Below, piece after piece: positions 35,199-46,091 of a stretch of 61,489 nt of DNA. The DNA is taken from assembly GCF_001712795.1 (NCBI RefSeq), contig NZ_KV757620.1:39847-101335 (forward strand), written 5' to 3'. This stretch comes from Nostoc sp. KVJ20. GTDB lineage: Bacteria; Cyanobacteriota; Cyanobacteriia; Cyanobacteriales; Nostocaceae. Made by a program: the position numbers and the translations under genes. Numbering within the stretch: position 1 is the stretch's first letter; each line of letters opens with the position of its first letter. The notes under the pieces are model-generated. The model was not told the origin of the DNA, ran no database searches, and saw only the letters and a program-made list of their open reading frames with translations.

Positions 35199-36296
35199 TT
35201 AGTTAGCGGCAGAAGTCGCTAACTCCGCGAGACGTTCTTGCTGGTCTAGAGATATACAAGATTGGATAAGTGTCTCTAAATCACCATCCAAAACAGGGGT
35301 AAGGGAATAATTCTGACCTAACCGATGGTCGGTAGCACGGTTATCTTTATAATTATAGGTGCGAATTTTTTCCGATCGCGATCCAGTACCAACCTGCGAT
35401 CGCCGCATGGAAGTTACAGCTGCTTGTTGTTCGCCTAACTTGATGTCATACAACTTCGCCCGCAGAATTTGCATAGCCCGTTCTTTGTTTTGCAACTGGC
35501 TGCGTTCTTCTGTACAGAAAATGCGTATTCCCGTTGGTTTGTGCATCAAGTCAACGGCTGTTTCCACCTTGTTGACGTTTTGTCCACCAGCACCACCAGA
35601 ACGAGCTGTAGTCATTTCAATATCTTTCGGGTCAATGTGAATTTCCACATCATCCACCTCTGGCATAATCGCCACGGTAGCTGTGGAAGTATGAACCCGT
35701 CCTCCAGATTCAGTTGCCGGCACGCGCTGCACACGATGCACTCCAGCTTCAAACTTTAGCTGGCTGTAAACATCATTACCTTTAATTTCGAGAATGACCT
35801 CTTTCCAGCCACCCATTTCTCCGCGAGATTCGCTCACTAGAGAAACTTTCCAACCTTGAGTCTGAGCATAGCGAGTGTACATCTGCATCAAATCGCCAGC
35901 CCAAATACTTGCTTCATCGCCACCAGTACCAGCGCGAATTTCCAACATGATATTCTTTTCATCATTGGGGTCGCGTGGTAGCAGTAAGACTTTCAAGCGA
36001 GACTCTAAATGTTCTATTTTTTCTTCAAGTTCTTTTACTTCCAGTGATGCCATTTCTTGCAACTCTGGGTCACTTGCAGATTCTTTGTAAACCTGACGCG
36101 CTCCGATTAAGTCTTCTTGGGCTGTTTTCCAAATTTCATAAGTATTAACAACCTCTTCCAAAGAAGAACGAGACTTAGCAATTTCTTGATACTCATCAGG
36201 ATTGCTAGCGGTATCGGGGTCGCCAAGACGACGTGTTAATTCATTAAAAGTTTGTTCAACGGATTTTAGTTTGTCCAGTAAGTATGATTCAGCCAT
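35199..36296 (-). CDS. prfA: Peptide chain release factor 1
   Basis: A 365-residue RF1. The tripeptide anticodon-reading PAT is at residues 193-195 (VPATES), which marks RF1 (UAA/UAG) rather than RF2. The catalytic GGQ is at 237-239 in [10 protein letters not shown]. It releases the finished peptide from the ribosome. It is the last gene of the long translation cluster, 104 bp after rpmE. Confidence 0.97.
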   Translation of the reverse strand: MAESYLLDKLKSVEQTFNELTRRLGDPDTASNPDEYQEIAKSRSSLEEVVNTYEIWKTAQEDLIGARQVYKESASDPELQEMASLEVKELEEKIEHLESRLKVLLLPRDPNDEKNIMLEIRAGTGGDEASIWAGDLMQMYTRYAQTQGWKVSLVSESRGEMGGWKEVILEIKGNDVYSQLKFEAGVHRVQRVPATESGGRVHTSTATVAIMPEVDDVEIHIDPKDIEMTTARSGGAGGQNVNKVETAVDLMHKPTGIRIFCTEERSQLQNKERAMQILRAKLYDIKLGEQQAAVTSMRRSQVGTGSRSEKIRTYNYKDNRATDHRLGQNYSLTPVLDGDLETLIQSCISLDQQERLAELATSAAN

Positions 36297-36400
36297 GACG
36301 ATTGCGATCGCTCCTTAAAAAAATAACAAATTGGCTCGAGCATATAAATGAAAATCGACCCAGCTGATGCAGGGCCGTCGTTAACAGCAGAGCCAACTCG

Positions 36401-36643
36401 CTACTTTTTGTCTTGTTCGTCGCCAGATGTTTGAGTGCTGCTCATACCGTACTTGCGGAGGAAGCGCTCTACTCGACCCTCAGTGTCAATAATCTTCTGA
36501 GTACCGGTGTAAAATGGGTGATTTCCAGACCAAACATCTACATGCAATTCTGGCTTGGTAGAGCCAATGGTCATAACAACTTGACCGTTGCAGTAAACTT
36601 TAGCATCTGGATACCACTTGGGGTGAATATCAGCTTTAGCCAT
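36401..36643 (-). CDS. rpmE: Ribosomal protein bL31, cysteine-poor form
   Basis: An 80-residue L31 from Met17 of the open frame (MAKADIHPKW). HPFYTG near residue 43 is the family signature. Only one Cys (in VYCNG) remains of the four that bind zinc in zinc-type L31, and the CxxC before HPFYTG is replaced. This makes it a zinc-independent variant, as in many cyanobacteria. The C-terminus is a polar tail (SSTQTSGDEQDKK). Confidence 0.93.
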   Translation of the reverse strand: MAKADIHPKWYPDAKVYCNGQVVMTIGSTKPELHVDVWSGNHPFYTGTQKIIDTEGRVERFLRKYGMSSTQTSGDEQDKK

Positions 36644-36703
36644 TGTTCTTTTTGTGATGAATCTATATAAATTATAACTTTCAGCGTTCAATTGCAGCTA
36701 GAA

Positions 36704-36786
36704 GAAGGGAGAAGGGAACAGGTTAGAGGTAACAGAAAACTATCACCTGTCCCCTGTAACCTATCACCTTCTTCATCAATACCCAA
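36704..36786. repeat. Repeat element between rpsI and rpmE
   Basis: GAAGAAGGGAGAAGGGAACAG on the left and CTGTCCCCTGTAACCTATCA with CCTTCTTC on the right form a loose inverted pair built of 7-bp units. A relative lies at 54064-54133. Confidence 0.65.
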
Positions 36787-36790
36787 TTCC

Positions 36791-37207
36791 CTAACGCTTA
36801 GAGTACTGAGGTGCTTTCCGAGCTTTATGTAAACCATATTTCTTCCGCTCTTTTGCTCTCGGATCGCGAGTCAAGTAACCTTCGGTTTTCAAAGGTGGGC
36901 GGTTGTCTGGGTCAAGTTGGCACAAAGCACGAGCAACTCCCAAACGAACAGAATCAGCCTGTCCGGTCAAGCCGCCGCCTTCTGCTTTTACCAAAATGTC
37001 ATATTCGTTTTCTAATCCCAGAGTTTCCAGGGGTGCTTTAATGACTCCCAGGTAGTTGGGGTTAAATTGGAAATACAAGTTTCCATCTTTACCGTTCACA
37101 GTCAGTTGACCTGTGCCTGGAACCAAGCGTACCCGTGCTACTGCGTTCTTACGACGGCCAGTACCCCAGTATACGGCGCGACCGCTATTAGCATCTGCGA
37201 CTACCAT
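36791..37207 (-). CDS. rpsI: Ribosomal protein uS9
   Basis: A 138-residue small-subunit protein. [14 protein letters not shown] (residues 16-29) and the basic end [15 protein letters not shown], whose terminal Lys-Arg tail reaches the P-site tRNA, are diagnostic. Its ATG overlaps the last base of the rplM stop (TAATG), so the pair is coupled. Confidence 0.97.
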   Translation of the reverse strand: MVVADANSGRAVYWGTGRRKNAVARVRLVPGTGQLTVNGKDGNLYFQFNPNYLGVIKAPLETLGLENEYDILVKAEGGGLTGQADSVRLGVARALCQLDPDNRPPLKTEGYLTRDPRAKERKKYGLHKARKAPQYSKR

Positions 37208-37668
37208 TAATTTTCTTCTCCAGGAATTGTATTAACTTTTAGTTCTTTAGGTTTTTGAGCATCATGGGGATGCGTAGGCCCAGCATAAACTTTCAGCTTG
37301 GTGAACAACTGCTTACCGAGGCTATTTTTAGGTAGCATACCTTTAACAGCTTGTTCTAAAATCCGCTCTGGTATGCGGTCTTGTAGTTTAGCGAAAGTTT
37401 CGGTTTTCATCCCACCGGGACGACCAGAATGGCGGCGGTAAAGCTTTTGAGTGCGCTTTTTGCCTGTAACTGCGACTTTCTCGGCATTGATGATGATTAC
37501 GAAATCACCTGTATCTAGATGAGGCGTATATTCGGGTTTCTTTTTGCCTCTCAATACCTGGGCGACTTCGCTGGCCAGGCGACCGAGGCGTTTATCGGTG
37601 GCATCTACTATGTACCACTCACGCTCAAGGGTTGCTTGAGAAGGAAGGTATGTTTTAACTGTTGTCAT
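37207..37668 (-). CDS. rplM: Ribosomal protein uL13
   Basis: A 153-residue large-subunit protein with the family start [19 protein letters not shown] and the block [12 protein letters not shown]. Its start codon is the last unit of a TGACAAA repeat array, leaving no room for a Shine-Dalgarno sequence. Translation may be leaderless-like or use the repeat RNA structure. Confidence 0.97.
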   Translation of the reverse strand: MTTVKTYLPSQATLEREWYIVDATDKRLGRLASEVAQVLRGKKKPEYTPHLDTGDFVIIINAEKVAVTGKKRTQKLYRRHSGRPGGMKTETFAKLQDRIPERILEQAVKGMLPKNSLGKQLFTKLKVYAGPTHPHDAQKPKELKVNTIPGEEN

Positions 37669-37770
37669 TTGTCATTTGTCCTTTGTCATTTTTAATTTGT
37701 CATTAGTCATTTGTCTTTTGTCATTTGTAGTTACTAAGAACCAATGACTAATGACTCTTGACTAGTGACG
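37664..37770. repeat. Heptad repeat between truA and rplM
   Basis: GTCATTTGTCATTTGTCC units on the left and AATGACTAATGAC on the right (as + strand). It runs from the rplM start codon over the whole 65 bp gap into the 3' end of truA, whose last codons near 37740-37765 are repeat-derived. Confidence 0.8.
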
Positions 37771-38582
37771 AACTTTGGCAAGGTGTCGTACCAAATCTCT
37801 TTCGGAAAGGGAAAATCGGGATAGCCGACTCGCAACAAACACAAGCCTTGAGGCGGTGCGGCATATTTCACTTCTTCCCGGCGTTCTTCTTTCCAGAGTT
37901 CGGTGAAGCTAGAAAGTGTTCGTTGTCCAGAACCTACTTCTACCAGCATCCCTACCAACAGCCGTACCATGCCATACAAAAATCCATCTGCCTGTATTTC
38001 AATATGGATAAATGGCCCACTGCGACGACACTCTACTGCTTGCACCTCTACCCAGGAATGCGATCGCTTTGAGCCTGCACGGTGAAAAGCAGCTAAGTGA
38101 TGCTTTCCCAAGAGAGGTTTCAAGGCAGCTTGGATTAAAGATTCATCCAGGGGTGCATAATAATAATGCCAACTGAAGGGTCTTACAAACAAGTTAAGCC
38201 GATCTTCAGTATATATTGTGTAGCGATACCGTCGATAGGCTGCACTAAAGCGAGCGTGCCAACGGTTATCGACACTAGCTGAAGCCCTGATTAATATATC
38301 TGGCGGCAGGTAGCTGTTGAGGATTGTTGCCCACTTGTGAGGCGGAATAAAACCTGTTGCTTCAAAATGGGCTACTTGAGCAGCAGCGTGAACTCCAGAA
38401 TCGGTTCGCCCAGCACCGTGTAATGTTACATGATGCCCAAGAATAGTAGCGATCGCAATTTCAATCTCTTCTTGGACTGTCCGGTGTTGTTTTTGCCGTT
38501 GCCAGCCATGAAAATGAGTGCCCAGGTATTGGATTACCAAGGCTACTCGATGAGTTTTTGTAGGCTGGTGGCTTTCTAACAT
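37734..38582 (-). CDS. truA: tRNA pseudouridine(38-40) synthase
   Basis: A 282-residue TruA. The catalytic Asp is D61 in HGAGRTDSGVHA. GWQRQ near residue 26 and the FLYGMVRLLVGMLVEVG helix are family blocks. It modifies uridines in the anticodon stem-loop of many tRNAs. The last 10 or so residues (TSQESLVIGS) are encoded by repeat sequence. Confidence 0.97.
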   Translation of the reverse strand: MLESHQPTKTHRVALVIQYLGTHFHGWQRQKQHRTVQEEIEIAIATILGHHVTLHGAGRTDSGVHAAAQVAHFEATGFIPPHKWATILNSYLPPDILIRASASVDNRWHARFSAAYRRYRYTIYTEDRLNLFVRPFSWHYYYAPLDESLIQAALKPLLGKHHLAAFHRAGSKRSHSWVEVQAVECRRSGPFIHIEIQADGFLYGMVRLLVGMLVEVGSGQRTLSSFTELWKEERREEVKYAAPPQGLCLLRVGYPDFPFPKEIWYDTLPKFVTSQESLVIGS

Positions 38583-38589
38583 ACAGATT

Positions 38590-38670
38590 TTGTCCTTTGT
38601 CTTTTGTCATTTGTCAGTTGTCCTTTGTTATTCACTAATGACCAATGACTAATGACCAATGACTAATGAC
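38590..38670. repeat. Heptad repeat between rplQ and truA
   Basis: TTGTCCT/TTGTCAT units followed by AATGACC/AATGACT units; an imperfect hairpin filling the 88 bp gap. Confidence 0.85.
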
Positions 38671-39021
38671 TTAAACCAATTCAATTATTGCCATTTTTGC
38701 ATTATCGCCCCGACGCGGTACGGTACGCAGGATGCGGGTATAACCGCCCTGGCGATCGCCATATCGAGTTGGAGCTTGCTCAAATAGAGCGTGAACCAGT
38801 TGTTTGTCGAAGATATAGCCAAGAGCTTCCCGGCGTGCTGCCAAGGAGCCATTTTTAGCTAGAGTAATCATTTTTTCCACTTCACTTCGGAGAACTTTCG
38901 CTCTAATTAAAGTGGTGGTGATCTTACCATGACGGATCAACTCGGTGGCGAGCGATCGCAGTAAAGCACGGCGTTGATCGGCTGGTTTACTGAGTTTTTT
39001 GACGCGACAACGGTGACGCAT
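38671..39021 (-). CDS. rplQ: Ribosomal protein bL17
   Basis: A 116-residue protein with [20 protein letters not shown] and [21 protein letters not shown], typical of L17, at the end of the alpha-operon segment 31 bp after rpoA. Confidence 0.97.
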   Translation of the reverse strand: MRHRCRVKKLSKPADQRRALLRSLATELIRHGKITTTLIRAKVLRSEVEKMITLAKNGSLAARREALGYIFDKQLVHALFEQAPTRYGDRQGGYTRILRTVPRRGDNAKMAIIELV

Positions 39022-39052
39022 AATTATGCACTATGAATTATGAAGGTTTTTC

Positions 39053-40000
39053 TTAAGGGTGTTTAGAGCCTCTTTCCATTGGCAAGGTGATGCCCAAGCG
39101 TCGCTGCAAAGCTTCCACAACTTCTTCTGCTGACTTCTGCCCAAAGTTCTTAATTTCTAAGAGGTCTTCTTGGGTATAATCCAGCAAATCTGCCACAGAG
39201 TTAACTTGTGCCCGTTTGAGACAGTTATATGCCCGCACAGAAAGTTGCAACTCTTCGATGGGTATCTGAGCAGTTGGGTCGTCTGGAATCTCCGAACCTG
39301 TATCTGTTGGTTCTAGGGAGATGTCTTTCAACGGGTTGAATAAATCTACCAAGATCGCAGCGGCGGAAGATAGTGCTTCTTGAGGGGAAATACTGCCATT
39401 TGTCCAAACTTCCAACAGTAGTCGGTCTTTTGGAATCAAGCCTTCCCCACGAGATTCTTCAACACTGTAGTTGACTTTTCGCACCGGCATAAATATTGAG
39501 TCGATTTGCAGAAAATCCAACGATGTGGCTTCCTCACGTCCTCGCTCTACAGTGCGATAGCCTTTGCCTTTCTCGATCCGAAATTCCATTTCCAGTTTTC
39601 CACCCTCAGCAATGGTGGCTACATACTGGGTCGGATCGATGATTTCTACTTCACTGGGCAAATCAAAATGAGCCGCAGTGATTGTTGCTGGGCCGTTAAC
39701 GAGTAATCTACCAATCTGAGGCTGTGAGGAATAGTTTTTCAGGATAACTTCCTTCATTTTCATGAGGATTTCCAGTACATCTTCCCGCACGCCCGGAACT
39801 GTGGCAAACTCGTGTGAAACGCCTGCAATCCTCACTGCTGTAACTGCCGTACCCTCTAGATTGGATAGTAAAACCCGCCGCAGTGCGTTGCCAACAGTTG
39901 TTCCTTGACCACGCTCTAGAGGTTCCAGAACAAATTTACTGTAATGGTTCCGACTTTCGTCAGTATTCGACTCTACACATTCAATTTGAAACTGCGCCAC
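39053..40000 (-). CDS. rpoA: RNA polymerase subunit alpha
   Basis: A 315-residue alpha subunit. The N-terminal assembly domain spans 1-230 (LEPLERGQGTTVGNALRRVL near 27-46). The C-terminal domain (about 245-310) has the helix-hairpin-helix NCLKRAQVNSVADLL and LEIKNFGQKSAEEV, which contacts UP elements and regulators. It forms the core polymerase scaffold. A 311 bp gap precedes it, more than for its neighbours, so it may have its own promoter. Confidence 0.98.
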   Translation of the reverse strand: MAQFQIECVESNTDESRNHYSKFVLEPLERGQGTTVGNALRRVLLSNLEGTAVTAVRIAGVSHEFATVPGVREDVLEILMKMKEVILKNYSSQPQIGRLLVNGPATITAAHFDLPSEVEIIDPTQYVATIAEGGKLEMEFRIEKGKGYRTVERGREEATSLDFLQIDSIFMPVRKVNYSVEESRGEGLIPKDRLLLEVWTNGSISPQEALSSAAAILVDLFNPLKDISLEPTDTGSEIPDDPTAQIPIEELQLSVRAYNCLKRAQVNSVADLLDYTQEDLLEIKNFGQKSAEEVVEALQRRLGITLPMERGSKHP

Positions 40001-40311
40001 GGATGAGCCTCCCTTTTTCTAAGGTGCTGCTAGCAGACAAGTCAATTGCCTCCCGAATTGAATTTATGTCCTGTAGATTATAGGTATATCAAAACTACTA
40101 CTATGAAATTACGGTATAGTTTGACGCCCCTATTGAGCTTGCAGGCGCTGATAATATTTTGGGTATCCTGAAGCTTAACAGCTTTCCCTGTGGGAAAATC
40201 TGACACGCTTTTGGTCGCCCAAGTTTTCACTTGATGACAGTTTGCACGTTAGACGCCCAAGCTGTCATTGCTGGCTGTAACTTTTCGTCCTCACTGCCCA
40301 AGTCTTAGTGT
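40001..40311. other. Spacer between rpsK and rpoA
   Basis: This 311 bp holds no gene. It has three copies of GCCCAAG (near 40217, 40255 and 40297) and a small hairpin TTTCCC-TGT-GGGAAA at 40183-40197. These could form an RNA leader, a terminator for the upstream genes, or a promoter region for rpoA. I cannot decide. Confidence 0.45.
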
Positions 40312-40707
40312 TTAAACTCGACGGCGCTTGGGTGGACGACAACCATTGTGAGGAATGGGGGTAATATCCCGAATCAGGGTAATTTCCAGTCCTGCTCCTT
40401 GAAGCGCCCGGATAGCGGTTTCTCTACCTGCTCCTGGCCCACTGACCATTACCTCAATTTGGCGCATTCCTTGATCAATGGCTCTACGGGCTGCACTTTC
40501 AGCAGCAGTTTGTGCTGCAAAGGGAGTTCCCTTTTTTGCTCCCTTAAAACCGCTAGAACCAGCGCTAGCCCAGGAGATGACATCTCCGTTTTGATCGGTA
40601 ATGGTGACAATGCTATTGTTGAAAGTAGACTGGATGTAAGCCATTCCACTGGGTACATTCCGTTTCTGCTTCTTGCTCCCGGTTTTTTTAGTTGGTTGTC
40701 TCGCCAT
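40312..40707 (-). CDS. rpsK: Ribosomal protein uS11
   Basis: A 131-residue protein. [33 protein letters not shown] and the C-terminal [18 protein letters not shown] are diagnostic of S11 in the platform of the small subunit. Confidence 0.98.
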   Translation of the reverse strand: MARQPTKKTGSKKQKRNVPSGMAYIQSTFNNSIVTITDQNGDVISWASAGSSGFKGAKKGTPFAAQTAAESAARRAIDQGMRQIEVMVSGPGAGRETAIRALQGAGLEITLIRDITPIPHNGCRPPKRRRV

Positions 40708-40761
40708 ACTTGTTTAGTTGATTTAAGGTAAAACTTGCTCGGATTAGCAAGCGTTGCAAAA

Positions 40762-41142
40762 TTATTTCCCTGGAGCCTTCTTCTTCCCAGCCACTGTCTG
40801 CCTTCTGCCTCGACGGGTTCTGGCATTGGTGCGAGTTCTTTGACCTCTGACTGGTAAGCCCATGCGATGACGACGGCCTCTGTAAGTACCAATGTCAACT
40901 AAGCGCTTGATGTTCAAAGACTCCAAGCGCCGCAAGTCGCCTTCAACTTGATAGTTGCTTTCTATTTCCCCTCGCAGGGCTGTTACATCAGCATCACTTA
41001 AGTCCTTAACGCGGGTGTCTGGGTTCACACCAGTAGCCGCTATAATTTCTTGAGAGCGTGATAACCCAATTCCGTAAATGTAAGTCAGACCGATCTCGAC
41101 GCGCTTATCGCGTGGAAGGTCTACTCCGGCAATACGTGCCAC
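40762..41142 (-). CDS. rpsM: Ribosomal protein uS13
   Basis: A 126-residue protein. [20 protein letters not shown] and [13 protein letters not shown] are the S13 signatures. It contacts L5 and tRNA at the subunit interface. Confidence 0.98.
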   Translation of the reverse strand: MARIAGVDLPRDKRVEIGLTYIYGIGLSRSQEIIAATGVNPDTRVKDLSDADVTALRGEIESNYQVEGDLRRLESLNIKRLVDIGTYRGRRHRMGLPVRGQRTRTNARTRRGRRQTVAGKKKAPGK

Positions 41143-41257
41143 AATGAACTCTCCCTATTGTTTTCGCAATTACTGTTGGTTAGAAAAACGTGATTAATCG
41201 CGTCTTTTCGTTTTAATGATGATATGCGTCCTGCAACTGGCTCTGTTGGTAAGAGCG

Positions 41258-41371
41258 TTATCCTTGACGTTGCTTGTGCTTGGGGTTCACACAGATCACC
41301 ATCACGCGACCACGACGTTTGATCACGTTACACTTTTCACAAATTTTCTTGACTGAGGCTCTAACTTTCAT
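41258..41371 (-). CDS. rpmJ: Ribosomal protein bL36
   Basis: A 37-residue zinc-ribbon protein, [20 protein letters not shown] to KHKQRQG, with the ligands Cys11, Cys14, Cys27 and His32. It is the short zinc-type L36. It sits between infA and rpsM, its usual place. Confidence 0.97.
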   Translation of the reverse strand: MKVRASVKKICEKCNVIKRRGRVMVICVNPKHKQRQG

Positions 41372-41488
41372 GCCTTTTATTTTTTGACTCCAAATATAAA
41401 ATTATAGCATTTCTAGGGAAATTAATCCAGTTAAATGACTAATAAACAGTCAAAAAAATGGTTTTATGGTAAAATTCTCTACATATAC

Positions 41489-41713
41489 TTACTTCTTACG
41501 CAAGCGATAAGTGATTCTGCCTTTGGTCAAGTCGTAGGGGGTTAACTCTACCTTGACGCGATCGCCGGGCAAAATCTTGATATAATTTCGGCGAATCTTG
41601 CCGGAAATGTGTGCTAGCACGTTAAAGCCATTGTCCAAGTCAACGCGAAACATCGCATTGGGCAAGGACTCTGTAACCGTGCCTTCCATTTCAATCAAAT
41701 CTTGCTTAGACAA
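41489..41713 (-). CDS. infA: Translation initiation factor IF-1
   Basis: A 74-residue OB-fold protein: [20 protein letters not shown] and [18 protein letters not shown]. It blocks the A site during initiation. A 213 bp repeat-containing gap separates it from adk upstream. Confidence 0.98.
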
Positions 41714-41840
41714 TTTGTTTTTTCCTCAACTCAACAATTTGGTGTTCAGTTGCAGCGCTTCATCTGCAAATAAACACACTTTAAGAAATATATCAACGGT
41801 TTATTAATATATCTTAGCTAAAATTGATCTTTTTTTTGTT

Positions 41841-41925
41841 AGGGGGAGTGGGGACTGATGATTGGGAAATAGTGAGTGATAAGTGGTGAATTCCCTACTC
41901 CCCACTCCCTACTCCCTACTCCCCT
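41841..41925. repeat. CTCCCTACTCCC-type repeat between adk and infA
   Basis: GGGGAGTGGGGAC on the left and three CTCCCTA/CTCCCCA heptads on the right (41886-41922), forming an inverted pair; a different family from the TGTCATT type. It fills the 213 bp gap. Confidence 0.75.
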
Positions 41926-41926
41926 T

Positions 41927-42481
41927 TCAAGAAGCGATTACCTTTTGTAGTTCACCAGTGACATCTTCTTGGGACTGATTGCCATTGACTGTTAGGAGTT
42001 TTTTGCGATCGCCATAATAATCAATTAAAGGTGCAGTTTCCGCGCGGTATACTTCTAAACGACGACGAATCACCTCTTCGGTATCATCTTTTCGTCCTCT
42101 AGCTAGCAAACGTGCTATGACAATTTCATCTGGTGCATCTAAATTGACTACCCTTTCGCCACCTTGATGTATTGTTTCCAGTAACTTCTCCAAAAAAGCT
42201 GCTTGAGTAACTTTCCGGGGAAAACCATCAAGAATCCAACCATTTTTGGCATCTGGTTGATCGAGGCGCTCCTGTACCAAGTCTTGCACTAGCTGATCGG
42301 GTACTAACTCACCGCTATCAACATAGCTTTTAGCTTTGATTCCTAAAGGAGTTTGCTCTTTCATGGCTTGTCTTAATATTTCACCCGTAGAAATATGGGG
42401 AATATTCAAGTGTTCAGCCAAAGTTTGAGCTTGTGTTCCTTTACCCGCTCCAGGTGGCCCCAAGAAGATTAATCGCGTCAC
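41927..42481 (-). CDS. adk: Adenylate kinase
   Basis: A 184-residue short-type kinase: P-loop [11 protein letters not shown] (residues 8-18), [10 protein letters not shown] and [16 protein letters not shown]. It lacks the long zinc-binding lid insert. It balances ATP, ADP and AMP. It starts 2 bp after the secY stop, so the two are coupled. Confidence 0.97.
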   Translation of the reverse strand: MTRLIFLGPPGAGKGTQAQTLAEHLNIPHISTGEILRQAMKEQTPLGIKAKSYVDSGELVPDQLVQDLVQERLDQPDAKNGWILDGFPRKVTQAAFLEKLLETIHQGGERVVNLDAPDEIVIARLLARGRKDDTEEVIRRRLEVYRAETAPLIDYYGDRKKLLTVNGNQSQEDVTGELQKVIAS

Positions 42482-42483
42482 TA

Positions 42484-43794
42484 TTATTTCACCATTCCTT
42501 CATAGCGCTGAGAGATGACATAAGTTTGGACTTGTTTGGCTGTCTCAATTGCCACACCAACTAAAATTAACAAAGAGGTAGCACCTATCCCCTGGAAAGT
42601 TTTCACATTCAAAGCACTTTCCACTGCGGTGGGGATAATAGCAACAAAGCCCAAAAAGATTGCACCCAAAAAAGTGAGTCGGTTAGAAACGCGTTCAATA
42701 TACTCACTAGTTGCCTTACCGGGACGAATTCCAGGAATACTAGAACCCATTTTCTTCAAGTTTTGCGCCACGTCTACTGGGTTGAGAATCAACGAAGAAT
42801 AGAAGTAGCTGAAGAAAACGATGGAAACCATGTACACCAAGGCATAGACCCAGGAACTAGAACCGCCTGGACTCAAATAAGTGTTAACTATATTCGCCAA
42901 TTCGGCATTTTTAGTAAAATTGGCGATCAGCAATGGCAAGCTGAGGATGGCAGCAGCAAAAATAATTGGCATTACGCCGCCTTGATTTAGCCGCAAGGGC
43001 AGATAGCTACGCTGTTCTGCCAAAACTCTCCGACCTACTTGGCGACGAGCCGAAATAATTGGGATGCGGCGCATTCCTTCTTGCACAATCACAATACCAA
43101 CAATTGTTGCTAGGAAAACTAAGATCAGCACGATCACGCGACCCACGGTTTCCCGACCACCTACTTGTACCAAGTCGATGGTATCGCCCAAAGCTTTTGG
43201 TAATGACGCGACAATATTGACAAAAATCAACAATGATGCACCATTTCCAATACCCCGTTCTGTAATTAATTCTGATGCCCACATGACGAACATCGAACCA
43301 GCAGTCAGAGCGATCGCAGTTTCAGCTACGAATATGGGCCCTGGGTTTAAAGCGAATTGCTGAAGGAATAATGCCGAAAAAGCTGTACTTTGCAGAATCG
43401 CCCAACCTACAGTGACGTAGCGGGTAATTTGCGATATTTTTCGCCGACCGGCTTCCCCTTCATTTTTCTGTAAATTTTCTAAAGTTGGAATCGCAGCGGT
43501 GAGTAATTGGATGATAATAGACGCATTAATGAAGGGCAAAATTCCTAAAGCAAAGACTCCCAAAGTCGAAAGTCCTCGCCCGGAAAATATATCCAATAAG
43601 CCGAATATGGAATTACTGCCCGATATAGCTTCGGCAAATCTCGGTCTATCAATGCCTGGGACGGGTAAGAAAATACCCAGGCGAACCAAAATTAAAATAC
43701 CGACAGTGACAAGCAGCCTACCTCTGAGGCCAGCTGCCTGCGCCATCTGCATAAAAGTTTCTTGAGCCGTTGGGGCTTTATCTCGACTGATCAT
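42484..43794 (-). CDS. secY: Preprotein translocase subunit SecY
   Basis: A 436-residue channel protein with ten predicted membrane helices. [15 protein letters not shown] and [17 protein letters not shown] are the plug and helix-2 regions, and [16 protein letters not shown] and [19 protein letters not shown] ([15 protein letters not shown]) are later signatures. It forms the SecYEG pore in cytoplasmic and thylakoid membranes. Confidence 0.98.
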   Translation of the reverse strand: MISRDKAPTAQETFMQMAQAAGLRGRLLVTVGILILVRLGIFLPVPGIDRPRFAEAISGSNSIFGLLDIFSGRGLSTLGVFALGILPFINASIIIQLLTAAIPTLENLQKNEGEAGRRKISQITRYVTVGWAILQSTAFSALFLQQFALNPGPIFVAETAIALTAGSMFVMWASELITERGIGNGASLLIFVNIVASLPKALGDTIDLVQVGGRETVGRVIVLILVFLATIVGIVIVQEGMRRIPIISARRQVGRRVLAEQRSYLPLRLNQGGVMPIIFAAAILSLPLLIANFTKNAELANIVNTYLSPGGSSSWVYALVYMVSIVFFSYFYSSLILNPVDVAQNLKKMGSSIPGIRPGKATSEYIERVSNRLTFLGAIFLGFVAIIPTAVESALNVKTFQGIGATSLLILVGVAIETAKQVQTYVISQRYEGMVK

Positions 43795-43868
43795 AGAGTG
43801 CTACCTTTATAGTGAACCAAGCACTGGCAGCGAGTTGGCTTGCATTTAAGTGCGCTGTTCCGGCTCAC

Positions 43869-44312
43869 TCATAAGACTTCACAACTACCACCAGCTGCCT
43901 CAATTTTGCTACGAGCTGAAACTGTAAAAGCTGCCGCTTGCACTTTGAGCGGAATACTCAATTCCCCGTTACCTAAAACTTTTAATGGCCCTTTGACAGC
44001 AGTCAGGATACCTGCGGCTTTCAATGAGGTCAAAGTTACTTCCGTATTAGCGGGAAGGGAGGCTAGCTTCTCTACATTAATCGTAGTGTAAATCTTCTGA
44101 TTAACGATTGGAAAGCCCTTCAGCTTAGGTAAGCGGCGGTACAATGGCTGTTGACCACCTTCAAAACCCGGTCGAGTCCCACTACCAGAACGAGATTTTT
44201 GACCCCGCATACCTAGACCGGCACTAGCACCTTGTCCGGCAGAAATACCTCTAGCTACACGCTTCTTGCGTTTCTTTGAGCCTTTTTGTGGCTTAACATC
44301 ATGGAGTCTCAT
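43869..44312 (-). CDS. rplO: Ribosomal protein uL15
   Basis: A 147-residue protein with a basic Gly-rich N-terminus ([20 protein letters not shown]) and [10 protein letters not shown]. It directly follows rpsE; rpmD (L30), which stands between them in many bacteria, is absent. Confidence 0.98.
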   Translation of the reverse strand: MRLHDVKPQKGSKKRKKRVARGISAGQGASAGLGMRGQKSRSGSGTRPGFEGGQQPLYRRLPKLKGFPIVNQKIYTTINVEKLASLPANTEVTLTSLKAAGILTAVKGPLKVLGNGELSIPLKVQAAAFTVSARSKIEAAGGSCEVL

Positions 44313-44321
44313 AAGCTAAAA

Positions 44322-44410
44322 ATGTCATTTGTCATTTGTCATTCGTCATTTGTCATTGTCGTTTGTCATTTGTTCAGAACAAAGAACTACTGACTAAGGA
44401 CAAATGACTA
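44322..44410. repeat. Heptad repeat between rpsE and rplO
   Basis: TGTCATT units (44323-44370) followed by diverged GACTAAGGACAAATGACTA; an imperfect hairpin filling the gap. Confidence 0.8.
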
Positions 44411-44411
44411 G

Positions 44412-44939
44412 TTAGATGTAGAGATTTTGAATAGGAATACCGCGATCTTCGGCGACTTCAGAAAGGGTACGCAGTGTAGATAAGGCATTAACTGCGGCTC
44501 TAGCATTATTGAGCGGATTGTTGGAGCCTAGTTGCTTGGCTAAAACGTTACGAACTCCTGCTAATTCCAACACAGTTCGCACAGCACCACCGGCAATTAC
44601 CCCAGTACCAGGTGCGGCTGGACGCATAATCACTTTTGCACCGCCACCAACACCATCAATAGGATGAGGGATGGAGTTTGATTTAGTGATTGGGATATCA
44701 ATGAGGTGTTTTTTGCCGTCGGCTACGCCTTTTTTGACGGCGCCAATTACATCTGAGGCTTTGCCTACTCCAACTCCAACTTGACCGCGTTCGTTGCCAA
44801 CGACAACGATCGCTCGGAAGCTGAGTTTTTTACCACCTTTGACCACTTTACTTACGCGGCGGATTTGGATAACCCGCTCTTGCCAAGTGGTTTCTTCTTT
44901 TTTGGCACGCTTTGTTTTACTTTTACGCTCTGTTGCCAT
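44412..44939 (-). CDS. rpsE: Ribosomal protein uS5
   Basis: A 175-residue protein. [39 protein letters not shown] and the [19 protein letters not shown] block identify S5, a decoding-fidelity protein. Confidence 0.98.
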   Translation of the reverse strand: MATERKSKTKRAKKEETTWQERVIQIRRVSKVVKGGKKLSFRAIVVVGNERGQVGVGVGKASDVIGAVKKGVADGKKHLIDIPITKSNSIPHPIDGVGGGAKVIMRPAAPGTGVIAGGAVRTVLELAGVRNVLAKQLGSNNPLNNARAAVNALSTLRTLSEVAEDRGIPIQNLYI

Positions 44940-44958
44940 AATTTATGCTCTGGTGAAC

Positions 44959-45068
44959 GTCATTTGTCAGTTGTCAGTTGTCATTTGTCCTTTGTCCTTT
45001 GTCATTTGTCCTTTGTTTATTCACTAATGACCAATGACTAATGACTAATGACTCAATGACTAATGACT
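44959..45068. repeat. Heptad repeat between rplR and rpsE
   Basis: CATTTGT/CAGTTGT/CCTTTGT units on the left and AATGACT/AATGACC on the right across the 129 bp gap. Confidence 0.85.
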
Positions 45069-45431
45069 TTAGAAATCTAAACCAGCTTCGCGTGCTGCAT
45101 CAGCTAGTGCTTTGACACGACCATGATATAAGTTACCACCGCGATCAAAGACTACTTTGGTAATGCCTTTTTCTAGCGATCGCACTGCAATCAACTTACC
45201 AACTTGCGCCGATGCGTCGCGATTTGCACATGACGCTAAACTAGATTTCAAATCTGGTTCTACGGTCGATGCGGACACGATTGTTTGATGCTGAGTATCA
45301 TCAATTAACTGGGCATAAATATGCTCATTTGAACGAAACACCGCTAAACGCGGACGTTCTGGGGAGCCAATAACTTTGCCACGAACGCGTCGATGACGAC
45401 GATTTTTTGATTCTCTACGAGTAAGTTTCAT
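45069..45431 (-). CDS. rplR: Ribosomal protein uL18
   Basis: A 120-residue protein. [20 protein letters not shown] and [20 protein letters not shown] identify L18, a 5S rRNA binder. It follows rplF by 2 bp. Confidence 0.98.
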   Translation of the reverse strand: MKLTRRESKNRRHRRVRGKVIGSPERPRLAVFRSNEHIYAQLIDDTQHQTIVSASTVEPDLKSSLASCANRDASAQVGKLIAVRSLEKGITKVVFDRGGNLYHGRVKALADAAREAGLDF

Positions 45432-45433
45432 TT

Positions 45434-45982
45434 CTACTTCTTACCACCCTTACCAGTCTTACCAGCTTTCCGTCTAACCACTTCACCGGCATAGCGAATG
45501 CCTTTACCTTTATAAGGTTCTGGTGGACGAACAGCACGAATTTTGGCGGCTGTGTTACCTACGATTTCTTTGTCATAGCCACTGACAATGACGTTAGTGG
45601 TACCTTCTACAGCAAACTGAATTCCTTCTGGTGGTTCAATTTGCACTTGATGGCTGTAACCCATATTCAAAACTAGGTTACGCCCTTGAAGTTGTGCCCT
45701 ATAACCAACACCTTGAATTTCCAAACGGCGCTGAAAACCCTGGGACACTCCCTCAACCATGTTGGCAACTAAAGTGCGGCTCAAGCCGTGCAATTGCTTC
45801 GATGTCCGAGTTTCATCCCGACGATTTACGTGTAATATTTCCCCCTCTTGAGAGAGTGAGACATTATCTCTGAGAGTGCGAGAAAGTTCTCCTTTCGGGC
45901 CTTTCACCACAATTTTCGTACCATCGATCGCCACTTGAACTTTGGCGGGAATAGTAATTGGACGTTTACCAATACGAGACAT
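45434..45982 (-). CDS. rplF: Ribosomal protein uL6
   Basis: A 182-residue protein with two similar domains. [19 protein letters not shown] and the C-terminal [20 protein letters not shown] identify L6. Confidence 0.98.
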   Translation of the reverse strand: MSRIGKRPITIPAKVQVAIDGTKIVVKGPKGELSRTLRDNVSLSQEGEILHVNRRDETRTSKQLHGLSRTLVANMVEGVSQGFQRRLEIQGVGYRAQLQGRNLVLNMGYSHQVQIEPPEGIQFAVEGTTNVIVSGYDKEIVGNTAAKIRAVRPPEPYKGKGIRYAGEVVRRKAGKTGKGGKK

Positions 45983-45989
45983 GAATTTT

Positions 45990-46091
45990 TGTCCTTTGTC
46001 CTTTGTTATTTGTCCTTTGTCCTTTGTTATTTGTCTTTCGTCCTTTGTATTTCGCTAATAACAAATGACTAATGACTAATGACCAATGACT
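45990..46091. repeat. Heptad repeat between rpsH and rplF
   Basis: TTGTCCT/TTGTTAT units (45989-46050) and AATGACT/AATGACC units (46063-46090). Confidence 0.85.
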
